Below, one piece after another: positions 6,732 to 11,973 of a DNA stretch of 11,973 bases. The notes below the pieces were generated by a model. It worked only from the letters and a program-made list of their open reading frames with translations, searched no databases and was not told where the DNA came from. A program made the translations under genes and the position numbers. The stretch is from an uncultured Collinsella sp. (GTDB taxonomy: Bacteria > Actinomycetota > Coriobacteriia > Coriobacteriales > Coriobacteriaceae): NCBI GenBank assembly GCA_900542325.1, contig UQMY01000047.1:1-11973 (forward strand). Reading direction: 5' to 3'. How positions within the stretch are numbered: the first letter of the stretch is position 1; each line of letters opens with the position of its first letter.

Positions 6732-8519
6732 CTACATCAAGCGCAGGCTGACGTCCTTGAGCTGGGCGCCGGAAACGGCACTCGGGGCGCCCGACATGAG
6801 GTCGGAGCCACTGGCCGTCTTGGGGAACGCCATGACGTCGCGGATGGAGTCGGAGCCGGTGAGCAGCATGCACACGCGGTCCAGGCCCAGGGCAAAGCCG
6901 CCCATCGGGGGCGCACCAAACTTGAGAGCCTCCATGAGGAAGCCGAACTGCGACTCGGCGCGCTCCTCGGTAAAGCCCAGGAGCTTGAGCATGGACATCT
7001 GCATTTCGGCGTTGTGGATACGCATACCGCCGCCGCCGGCCTCAAAGCCGTCCATGACAAAGTCGTAGGTGCAGGAACCGGCTGCCAGCGGGTCGGCCTC
7101 GATCTTGGCGATGTCGGTCTCGGTCGGCAGGGTGAAGGGCTGGTGCTCGGCAGCATAGGCCTTGCGATCCTCGTCCCAGTGGAACAGCGGGAAGTTGACG
7201 ACCCACAGGAAGTCGTGGCCCTCGCGCTTGACCTCGAGCGCATTGGCCATGTGGGAACGCATGCCGCCCAGGATCTCGTCGGAGAGCAGGCGCGGGCCGG
7301 CGGCGAACATCACGAGGTCGCCGGGCTCGACGTCCATGCGCTCGCGCAGGGCAGCCATCTCCTCGTCCGAGAAGAACTTGACGATGGGGCTGTTAATGGA
7401 GCCGTCCTCGCGGAAGGCGATCCAGGCAAGGCCCTTGGCGCCAAACGTGGAAGCCACGCCGGCAAGCTTATCGATCTTGGCGCGAGCCCAGGCACCGGCA
7501 CCCTTGGCGTTGATGGCCTTGACGACAGAGCCCTCCTCGTTTGCGGCAGTCGCAAAGACCTTGAACTTGGAGTTGGCAAAGATGTCGGTCAGGTCGACCA
7601 GGTGCATGCCATAGCGGGTATCGGGCTTATCGGAGCCATAGGTGTCCATGGCCTCCCAGTAGTTCATGCGACGCAGCGGCGTGGGCATCTCGACGCCCAT
7701 GCGGCCGAAGGCATCGGCCAGGACCTCCTCGAGCGCGCTCATGACGTCGTTCTGGTCCACGAAGGACATCTCGATATCGACCTGGGTGAACTCGGGCTGA
7801 CGGTCGGCACGCAGGTCCTCGTCGCGGAAGCACTTGGCAACCTGGTAGTAGCGCTCGACGCCACCGACCATAAGCAGCTGCTTCAGGAGCTGCGGGGACT
7901 GCGGCAGGGCGTAGAAGTTGCCCGGCTGGATACGGCTGGGGACGATGAAGTCGCGGGCGCCCTCGGGCGTGGACTTGAACAGGGAGGGCGTCTCGACCTC
8001 CATGAACTCACGGTTGTGCAGCGCCTCGCGAATGGCAAAGGTAAAGTCGGAGCGCAGCTTGAGGTTGGCCATCATCTCGGGACGACGGAGGTCCAGATAG
8101 CGATAGCGCAGGCGGGTGTCCTCGCTGGTCTCGATGCCGTCCTCGATCTGGAACGGCGGGGTGACGGAAGTGTTGAGCACCTCGGCATGATCGGTCAGGA
8201 CCTCGATCTCGCCGGTCGCGAGCTTGGTGTTGGTGGTCTCCTCGCCACGGGCGCGCACGACGCCATGGATCTTGATGGGCCACTCGGGACGCATAGTCTC
8301 GGCGATCTTAAAGGCGTCGCCGTCGGAGTGCTCGGGGTCGAAGGTGAGCTGCGTGATGCCCTCGCGGTCGCGAAGGTCGCAGAAGATAAGGCCGCCGTGG
8401 TCGCGGCGACGGCTCACCCAACCGGTGAGGGTGACCTCTTCGCCCACGTTCTCGAAGCGAAGCTCGCCGCAGGTACGGGTGTGCATGGAATGCTCGTCAA
8501 TGGGACGGGTCTGGCTCAT
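6732..8519 (-). CDS. aspS: aspartyl-tRNA synthetase (possibly Asp/Asn non-discriminating)
   Basis: A class II synthetase of 595 residues, normal for bacterial AspRS; it charges tRNA-Asp with aspartate in the cytoplasm. An OB-fold anticodon-binding domain (about 12-115) has the RRRDHGGLIFCDLRDREG core. The class II catalytic domain has motif 2 at FRDEDLRADRQPEFTQVD (from F231) and motif 3 at GGFALGLDRVCMLL (Arg548), with the GAD insert of the bacterial type between them (about 300-420). ATG 8519 is preceded by AAAGGAGG 9 nt upstream; an internal Met12 aligns with the E. coli start but has no ribosome site. Residue 41 is His (RRDHGG). From the literature, His at this place marks non-discriminating enzymes such as that of Pseudomonas aeruginosa, whereas E. 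coli has Leu. If so, it also makes Asp-tRNA-Asn for amidation by GatCAB. The gene stands alone, with its own leader and terminator. Confidence 0.97.
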   Translation of the reverse strand: MSQTRPIDEHSMHTRTCGELRFENVGEEVTLTGWVSRRRDHGGLIFCDLRDREGITQLTFDPEHSDGDAFKIAETMRPEWPIKIHGVVRARGEETTNTKLATGEIEVLTDHAEVLNTSVTPPFQIEDGIETSEDTRLRYRYLDLRRPEMMANLKLRSDFTFAIREALHNREFMEVETPSLFKSTPEGARDFIVPSRIQPGNFYALPQSPQLLKQLLMVGGVERYYQVAKCFRDEDLRADRQPEFTQVDIEMSFVDQNDVMSALEEVLADAFGRMGVEMPTPLRRMNYWEAMDTYGSDKPDTRYGMHLVDLTDIFANSKFKVFATAANEEGSVVKAINAKGAGAWARAKIDKLAGVASTFGAKGLAWIAFREDGSINSPIVKFFSDEEMAALRERMDVEPGDLVMFAAGPRLLSDEILGGMRSHMANALEVKREGHDFLWVVNFPLFHWDEDRKAYAAEHQPFTLPTETDIAKIEADPLAAGSCTYDFVMDGFEAGGGGMRIHNAEMQMSMLKLLGFTEERAESQFGFLMEALKFGAPPMGGFALGLDRVCMLLTGSDSIRDVMAFPKTASGSDLMSGAPSAVSGAQLKDVSLRLM

Positions 8520-8540
8520 ACCAGTGATCCTCCTTTATGG

Positions 8541-8582
8541 ATCTGTGCCGCCCCGTGTCGTTCCGGGCGGCGTCGTACAGAT
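8541..8582 (-). promoter_or_regulatory. stable hairpin in the aspS 5' leader
   Basis: Thirteen complementary bases (ATCTGTGCCGCCC at 8541-8553, against GGGCGGC at 8565-8571 and ACAGAT at 8577-8582) form a stem with one 5-nt bulge (8572-8576) and an 11-nt loop. In the mRNA it ends 6 nt before the AAAGGAGG ribosome site. A smaller hairpin (CTGCG/CGCAG, 8592-8608) precedes it. No T-box sequence (UGGNACC type) is visible and no U tract follows, so a role in translation control or mRNA stability is more likely than attenuation. Confidence 0.5.
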
Positions 8583-8624
8583 TTGCCCAGCCTGCGTAAA
8601 CCGCGCAGCCAGACATGGCGTTCT

Positions 8625-8630
8625 ATCTTA
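8625..8630 (-). promoter_or_regulatory. candidate -10 of aspS
   Basis: On the minus strand TAAGAT (8630-8625), the same hexamer as in the ebg promoter, lies about 105 nt before the aspS start. A start near 8618 would place both leader hairpins in the mRNA. No clear -35 is seen at 17 bp. Confidence 0.35.
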
Positions 8631-8731
8631 TCGCACCTGTGTCGATGTGCCGCGAAAAAGTAGCTCTTGCCCAAAGACTTGACGGAGACGAAACAATTGA
8701 CACGCCGCGGCACCCGCCCGCACTCGTCACG

Positions 8732-8740
8732 TGCGACAAT
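8732..8740 (+). promoter_or_regulatory. candidate extended -10 of serB
   Basis: TGC followed by GACAAT forms an extended -10 (TGn plus hexamer), ending 35 bp before the serB ATG. The TTGACA at 8697-8702 is a perfect -35 hexamer but lies 32 bp away, too far to pair with it. Confidence 0.3.
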
Positions 8741-8775
8741 ATGCCCCAATAAAACAGCACTCGGAAAGGCCCGCC

Positions 8776-9411
8776 ATGACTGCACGCCTCATCGTTATGG
8801 ATATCGACTCCACGCTCATCAACCAGGAGGTCATCGACCTGTTGGGCGAAGAGGCCGGCGTGGGCGAGCAGGTGGCACAGATCACCGAACGCGCCATGCG
8901 CGGCGAGCTTGACTTTAAGCAGGCGCTCGAGGAGCGCGTGGGGCTGCTCGCCGGCCTGGACGAGAGCGTGTTCGAGCGCACCTTTGAGCGCGTGACATTT
9001 ACCCCCGGCGCGTTGGAGCTTGTGCGCTCAGCGCACAGCAAGGGCTGGAAGGTCGGCGTGGTAAGCGGCGGCTTTCACGAGGTCGCCGACAAGATCGTGG
9101 CCGCCGCGGGCATCGATTTTTGCCTGGCCAACCGCCTGGAAGTCGTGGACGGCAAGCTCACCGGCAAGCTGGCGGCCGACATCGTGACCAAGGAGTCCAA
9201 GCTCATCCAGCTGCTAGATTGGGCAGTTGAGTGCGGCGTCGATATGGCCCACACGGTCGCGATCGGCGACGGCGCCAACGACATCCCCATGATTCAGGCC
9301 GCGGGCACGGGCATCGCGTTTTGCGCCAAGCCCAAGACGCGCGAGGCGGCCCCGTTTGCCATCGACGAACGCAACCTGATGCTCGCCATGGACATCATCC
9401 TGCGCGACTAG
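8776..9411 (+). CDS. serB: phosphoserine phosphatase
   Basis: A 211-residue HAD-superfamily phosphatase that performs the last step of serine synthesis, O-phosphoserine to serine and phosphate. Motif I is MDIDST with nucleophile Asp9 and Asp11; motif II is VVSGGF (Ser97); the motif III Lys is near residue 142; motif IV is IGDGANDIPM (Asp165, Asp169). The cap segment ITERAMRGELDF (36-47) is almost identical to that of E. coli SerB and supports the specific name over a generic HAD call. Unlike E. coli SerB (322 residues) it has no N-terminal extension; it is as short as the Methanocaldococcus enzyme. I chose ATG 8776 because GGAAAGG lies about 6 nt upstream and the catalytic strand follows at once; a GTG at 8731 would add 15 unlikely residues. 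No terminator is obvious, so read-through into larB is possible. Confidence 0.95.
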   Translation: MTARLIVMDIDSTLINQEVIDLLGEEAGVGEQVAQITERAMRGELDFKQALEERVGLLAGLDESVFERTFERVTFTPGALELVRSAHSKGWKVGVVSGGFHEVADKIVAAAGIDFCLANRLEVVDGKLTGKLAADIVTKESKLIQLLDWAVECGVDMAHTVAIGDGANDIPMIQAAGTGIAFCAKPKTREAAPFAIDERNLMLAMDIILRD

Positions 9412-9447
9412 TCAATCCATCTAACAAGTGAATCAGTCTGTCCTATA

Positions 9448-9481
9448 GTTTCCGAACAATTTTGTCTTAGTGTTCGGAAAC
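9448..9481. promoter_or_regulatory. perfect inverted repeat upstream of larB, probable operator
   Basis: GTTTCCGAAC (9448-9457) and GTTCGGAAAC (9472-9481) are exact 10-bp inverted repeats with a 14-bp spacer; the centres of the arms are 24 bp apart. The right arm covers the -35-like hexamer of the predicted larB promoter. The sequence after it is not T-rich, so it does not look like an intrinsic terminator of serB, although the RNA could fold. The TetR-family protein encoded at the end of the same cluster, or a nickel- or lactate-responsive regulator, could bind here. Confidence 0.6.
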
Positions 9482-9502
9482 ATACCCTTTGAGTGCTAGA
9501 CT
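9473..9502 (+). promoter_or_regulatory. predicted promoter of the larBC-tetR cluster
   Basis: The -35-like TTCGGA (9473-9478) is followed after 18 bp by TAGACT (9497-9502), preceded by TGC, making an extended -10. Transcription would start near 9509, giving a short leader before the larB ATG at 9526. The -35 overlaps the inverted repeat. Confidence 0.45.
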
Positions 9503-9525
9503 TTGCGCCGTCGAAGGGAACATAT

Positions 9526-10308
9526 ATGGATAAGCGAGATCTTGAGCAATTGCTGAGCGATGTTGCCGGCGGAGCAGTCACCCCTGCCGACGCCCTCACG
9601 CGCATCCAGACGGCTCCGACCGCCGATTTGGGCTTTGCGCAGCTCGATCTTTCGCGCGGGGTGCGCCAGGGAGCCGGCGAGGTTGTCTACGGGGCCGGTA
9701 AAACCGCCGATCAGATTGCCGCCATTATCAAAGCGCTGCGCGATGCCGGCCAGGAGCGCATCCTGGTCACGCGCCTGGATGCCGAAAAAGCCGCGCGCAC
9801 CGCCGAGCTTCTTGGCAACGGCATCGACCTGGGATATGTCCCGGACGCACAGCTCGCCCTCGTGGGCGGCAAGCCCTCCCCTACCGGCAACGGACGCATC
9901 GTCGTCGCCTGCGCTGGTACGAGCGACCTGCCCGTCGCCGAGGAAGCCGCATTGACGGCCGAGTTCTATGGCAACGAGGTCGACCGCCTCTACGACGTGG
10001 GTGTCGCCGGCCTGCACCGTCTGCTCGCGCATGCCGAGGAACTTGCCCAGGCACAGGTGGTCATCGCCATTGCCGGCATGGAGGGCGCACTGGCGAGCGT
10101 TGTCGGCGGCCTGGTAAGCTGTCCGGTCATAGCCGTTCCCACCAGTGTGGGTTACGGCGCGAGCTTTGGTGGCGTAGCCGCGCTGCTCGCCATGCTCAAC
10201 TCCTGCGCCAGCGGCGTTTCGGTCGTCAACATCGACAACGGCTTTGGTGCCGCCTACCAGGCAAGTCTTATCAATCATCTGAGCGCCGGCACGCCCTGCG
10301 CCCGTTAA
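9526..10308 (+). CDS. larB: LarB, pyridinium-3,5-biscarboxylic acid mononucleotide synthase
   Basis: A 260-residue protein of the LarB family, related in its C-terminal half to PurE (AIR carboxylase). LarB carboxylates and cleaves nicotinic acid adenine dinucleotide, the first step towards the nickel-pincer nucleotide (NPN) cofactor of lactate racemase and related enzymes. Family marks are VVYGAGKT (53-60), VVACAGTSDLPVAEEA (126-141), AIAGMEGALASVVGGL (181-196), VPTSVGYGASFGG (204-216) and MLNSCASGVSVVNIDNGFGA (223-242). Cys227 in the last stretch matches the catalytic Cys of the Lactobacillus plantarum enzyme. ATG 9526 has GAAGGGAA upstream; an earlier in-frame TTG or similar start at 9493 has no support. 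The larC ribosome site overlaps the larB stop, so the two are co-translated from one message. The name is secure; the client enzyme is not in the window. Confidence 0.95.
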   Translation: MDKRDLEQLLSDVAGGAVTPADALTRIQTAPTADLGFAQLDLSRGVRQGAGEVVYGAGKTADQIAAIIKALRDAGQERILVTRLDAEKAARTAELLGNGIDLGYVPDAQLALVGGKPSPTGNGRIVVACAGTSDLPVAEEAALTAEFYGNEVDRLYDVGVAGLHRLLAHAEELAQAQVVIAIAGMEGALASVVGGLVSCPVIAVPTSVGYGASFGGVAALLAMLNSCASGVSVVNIDNGFGAAYQASLINHLSAGTPCAR

Positions 10309-10318
10309 GGAGCATTCC

Positions 10319-11236
10319 ATGTCCAATCATCAGCACACGCTTATCATCGACGGCACCTCGGGCATCAGCGGCGATATGACCGTCGCGGCCCTGCTCGACC
10401 TGGGCGCCAGCGAGGAGCACCTGCGCGAGCAGCTCGCCACGCTGCCGGTCGACGGCTTTACGATCGCCGTTACACGCGTAAACAAGCATGGCATCGACGC
10501 CTGCGACTTTGATGTTCAGCTGGCTGAGGAGCTCGAGAACCACGACCACGACATGGCCTGGCTCTACGGCAACGAAGCGGGCACCGAGCACACACATGAG
10601 CATGAGCACTACCATCATGATCATGGCGAGCACGAACACGAGCACTGCCACGAGCATGACCATGAGGCCCACGGTCATGGCCACGAGGGTCACCATCACG
10701 CCCACCACCATCACCACCGTTCTTTGGCGGATGTCACCGCCATCATCGATGACTCGCAGCTAAGCGATGGCGCCAAGCGTCGCGCGCTCGCCATCTTTAC
10801 CGCGCTCGCCGCCGCCGAGGCCAAGGCCCACGGCAAAACGACCGAGACCGTCATGTTCCACGAGGTGGGCGCCATCGACTCCATCGTCGACGTCTGCTCT
10901 GTCGCCATCTGCCTCGATGACCTAGGTATTGAGGACATCGTGGTCGAGTCGCTCTCCGAGGGTCACGGCACCATCCGCTGTGCCCACGGCCTTATGCCCA
11001 TTCCTGTCCCCGCTGTCGTCAACCTGTGCCAAGCGGGCAATATCGCCCTCACGCCCGCGCCGGTCGCCGGTGAGCTCGTGACGCCCACGGGCGCCGCCAT
11101 CGTCGCCGCACTGCGCACGTCCGAGCACCTGCCGGCCCGCTACCGCATCGAGGCCGTCGGCTACGGCGCCGGTAAGCGCCCCTACGAGGGTTGCTCCGGT
11201 ACGCTCCGCTGCCTGCTCGTTCACACGGACGCATAG
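10319..11236 (+). CDS. larC: LarC-type nickel insertion protein, N-terminal part only (LarC1-like), His-rich
   Basis: LarC is the CTP-dependent cyclometallase that inserts nickel into the pincer nucleotide. This 305-residue product starts with the family N-terminus (IDGTSGISGDMTVAALLDLG, 10-29) and contains FHEVGAIDSIVDVCS, GHGTIRCAHGLMPIPVPA and ELVTPTGAAI. Residues 91-133 are a low-complexity insert with 24 His in 43 residues, presumably a nickel store or delivery loop. The protein ends at VGYGAGKR...LLVHTDA. Full LarC proteins are about 400 residues or more and continue with a C-terminal domain (LarC2, with the LETNIDDM-type motif) that binds CTP; L. plantarum makes that part by a frameshift. 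Neither this motif nor any matching frame exists downstream here; tetR begins 2 nt later. It is therefore a LarC1-only protein, either with LarC2 elsewhere or truncated. AAGGAG 6 nt before the ATG fixes the start. Confidence 0.9.
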   Translation: MSNHQHTLIIDGTSGISGDMTVAALLDLGASEEHLREQLATLPVDGFTIAVTRVNKHGIDACDFDVQLAEELENHDHDMAWLYGNEAGTEHTHEHEHYHHDHGEHEHEHCHEHDHEAHGHGHEGHHHAHHHHHRSLADVTAIIDDSQLSDGAKRRALAIFTALAAAEAKAHGKTTETVMFHEVGAIDSIVDVCSVAICLDDLGIEDIVVESLSEGHGTIRCAHGLMPIPVPAVVNLCQAGNIALTPAPVAGELVTPTGAAIVAALRTSEHLPARYRIEAVGYGAGKRPYEGCSGTLRCLLVHTDA

Positions 11237-11238
11237 CC

Positions 11239-11778
11239 ATGGATGCCCGCAAGGCAAAAAGCCGCGCCGCCATCGTCGCGGCGTTCTCCGAACTGCTGCG
11301 CGAAGAGGACTACGGCAAAATCACCGTCGGCGACATCATCGCTCGCGCCCATGTGGGTCGGGCCACGTTCTATGGCCTCTTCAAGAGCAAAGATGACCTA
11401 CTGTCCGAACTCGTGAGCGACATCTGCACCCACGCCCTCGACGACGATGGCACACCGCTCGATGACCCGCTCGTACAAGTCGAGCATATCCTCAACAACC
11501 TCTGGGAACGCCGCCAGGGCGTACGAGCCCTCGTAGCCGGCGCCGGCTCACGCGTCTTCGCCGACTGCTTACGCAAGACCATCATGTCACGAGCAGCCGA
11601 AACCGTCCCCACCGACCCAAACGGCCCCGCCGCCACCATGGACCGAAGCTTCCTACTACACCACATAGCCTCAAGCTTCGTAGGAATGGTCCAATGGTGG
11701 GCCTGGCACAACTTCCAAGCAGATAGGGCCGAAGTAGCCAAAGACTACCTATCAGCCATACAGCCCCTCTTCAGCTAA
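11239..11778 (+). CDS. TetR/AcrR-family transcriptional regulator
   Basis: A 179-residue TetR-type regulator. The N-terminal DNA-binding domain (about 5-52) shows SRAAIVAAFSELLREEDYGK, then ITVGDIIARAHVGRATFYGLFKSKDDLL, with the usual HTH and tyrosine-containing turn. The C-terminal part (about 75-179) is an all-helical ligand domain ending SSFVGMVQWWAWHNF..., a pattern seen in the TetR group with a Firmicutes-type C-terminal domain. It starts 2 nt after the larC stop without a good ribosome site, so translation by coupling to larC is likely. A TTG at 11191 is also in frame but would place 16 extra residues inside larC. Its place at the end of the larBC cluster suggests control of that cluster, perhaps through the inverted repeat at 9448-9481; this is inference. 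The last 65 codons contain CTA, ATA, TCA and CGA codons that are scarce in the neighbouring genes. Confidence 0.9.
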   Translation: MDARKAKSRAAIVAAFSELLREEDYGKITVGDIIARAHVGRATFYGLFKSKDDLLSELVSDICTHALDDDGTPLDDPLVQVEHILNNLWERRQGVRALVAGAGSRVFADCLRKTIMSRAAETVPTDPNGPAATMDRSFLLHHIASSFVGMVQWWAWHNFQADRAEVAKDYLSAIQPLFS

Positions 11779-11880
11779 GTAAGCCCCCCATCCCAAAGCG
11801 CCATCCCAGCAAAGCGCCCATCCCTTCCCCAAGTCACGTTTTCTTGTAAGGGCACCCAAAAACAAAGCGCCCCTCCCATC
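11779..11880 (+). terminator. C-rich, G-poor 3' flank with short repeats, possible Rho-dependent terminator
   Basis: By hand count the about 100 nt after the tetR stop contain roughly three C for each G, and the excess starts already in the last third of tetR. No GC-rich hairpin followed by Ts is present. C-over-G bubbles of this kind are the known mark of Rho loading sites, so this is a plausible end for the larB-larC-tetR transcript. The motif AAAGCGCC followed by ATCCC-like sequence occurs at 11795, 11811 and 11864. Confidence 0.35.
11795..11880. repeat. short interspersed repeat, three copies of AAAGCGCC(C)-ATCCC type
   Basis: The copies are AAAGCGCCATCCC (11795-11807), AAAGCGCCCATCCC (11811-11824) and AAAGCGCCCCTCCCATCC (11864-11881). 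The first two are adjacent and the third lies about 40 bp further on. A similar string, AAAGCCATCCCCC, follows ebgC at 1704-1716. Either a small intergenic repeat family or shared C-rich composition explains them. Confidence 0.45.
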
Positions 11881-11973
11881 CATATTCAGATATATATGTT
11901 GGGTTGCTTGTTCCAACGCGACTAAGATCCCGCAGCTGGCCGCATGGGGTAACTTCCCAGCGCATTCCGCAGG
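11834..11973 (-). CDS. open reading frame running off the window edge, doubtful
   Basis: On the minus strand one frame is open from the window edge to a TGA at 11836-11834, giving at least 45 residues that end GRFVFGCPYKKT. Its start, if any, lies outside the window. Codon use (ATA, AGT, TCT, TTT) does not resemble the neighbouring genes and it overlaps the repeated C-rich flank. No known family is recognised. The same stretch holds an AT-rich patch (11883-11898) and a small hairpin (GTTGG/CCAAC, 11898-11917), so it may instead be the regulatory region of a gene beyond the edge. Confidence 0.15.
   Translation of the reverse strand, partial: CGMRWEVTPCGQLRDLSRVGTSNPTYISEYGWEGRFVFGCPYKKT

Noticed and set aside
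8519..8640. A T-box riboswitch before aspS
   Set aside because: No T-box consensus, no terminator/antiterminator pair and the leader is only about 100 nt.
7014..8663. A 549-codon open frame opposite aspS
   Set aside because: Same cause: it is in register with aspS, whose codons avoid TTA, CTA and TCA. AspRS motifs on the other strand are unmistakable.
8697..8702. TTGACA as the serB -35
   Set aside because: At 16-18 bp downstream there is only GC-rich sequence; the nearest -10-like hexamer is 32 bp away.
9496..10326. A 276-codon minus-strand frame opposite larB
   Set aside because: Mirror of a strongly conserved LarB coding sequence; no ribosome site and no recognisable domain.
10271..10717. 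A minus-strand frame rich in Met and Val opposite the LarC His region
   Set aside because: The Met/Val runs are the complement of the CAT/CAC-rich His codons, not a membrane protein.
10590..10717. CAY/GAR-rich stretch as a tandem repeat or CRISPR-like array
   Set aside because: It is coding, in frame with LarC, with no regular repeat unit or spacers.
11191..11238. A LarC-TetR fusion through a -1 frameshift, as an analogue of the larC1/larC2 frameshift
   Set aside because: The tetR frame is indeed -1 relative to larC and open for some codons upstream, but no slippery heptamer was seen and the product would be a TetR domain, not LarC2. Simple coupling explains the layout.

Overview
The window comes from a high-GC bacterial chromosome. 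The protein sequences, the strong G/C preference at codon third positions and the gene set fit a gut Coriobacteriia such as Collinsella; this is an inference from recollected similarity, not a database match. No phage, insertion sequence, CRISPR array, rRNA or tRNA gene is visible. Most of the window is ordinary chromosome.

Left part (1-6650): an APC-superfamily amino-acid permease on the minus strand with its own terminator is followed by an Ebg-type beta-galactosidase locus. The catalytic subunit (ebgA-like, GH2) and the small subunit (ebgC-like) form a tight minus-strand operon, and a divergent LacI-family gene sits on the plus strand. The 375-bp divergent spacer carries three near-identical copies of a LacI-type operator (GCAACCGGTTGT). 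One lies at the predicted transcription start of the operon, one overlaps the -35 region, and one is further upstream with an extra half-site. The regulator very probably represses the operon and may also control itself.

Middle (6650-9420): aspS on the minus strand has a strong intrinsic terminator and a structured 5' leader. It faces away from a short serB (phosphoserine phosphatase) on the plus strand. AspRS carries His at a position that distinguishes non-discriminating enzymes, which hints at tRNA-dependent asparagine formation.

Right part (9420-11973): a plus-strand cluster of larB, larC and a tetR-family gene. LarB and LarC belong to the pathway for the nickel-pincer nucleotide cofactor of lactate racemase-type enzymes. 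LarC has a very His-rich insert and stops where the usual C-terminal domain (LarC2) should begin; a TetR regulator starts 2 nt later. A perfect 10-bp inverted repeat overlaps the predicted larB promoter. LarE and LarA are not in the window. The 3' flank is C-rich and G-poor with a short repeated motif and no intrinsic terminator, which suggests Rho-dependent termination. The last 140 bases also hold an open minus-strand reading frame running off the edge, of doubtful reality.

The most unusual items are the larB-larC-tetR cluster (truncated LarC, operator palindrome, embedded regulator), the triple operator of the ebg locus and the aspS leader hairpin.
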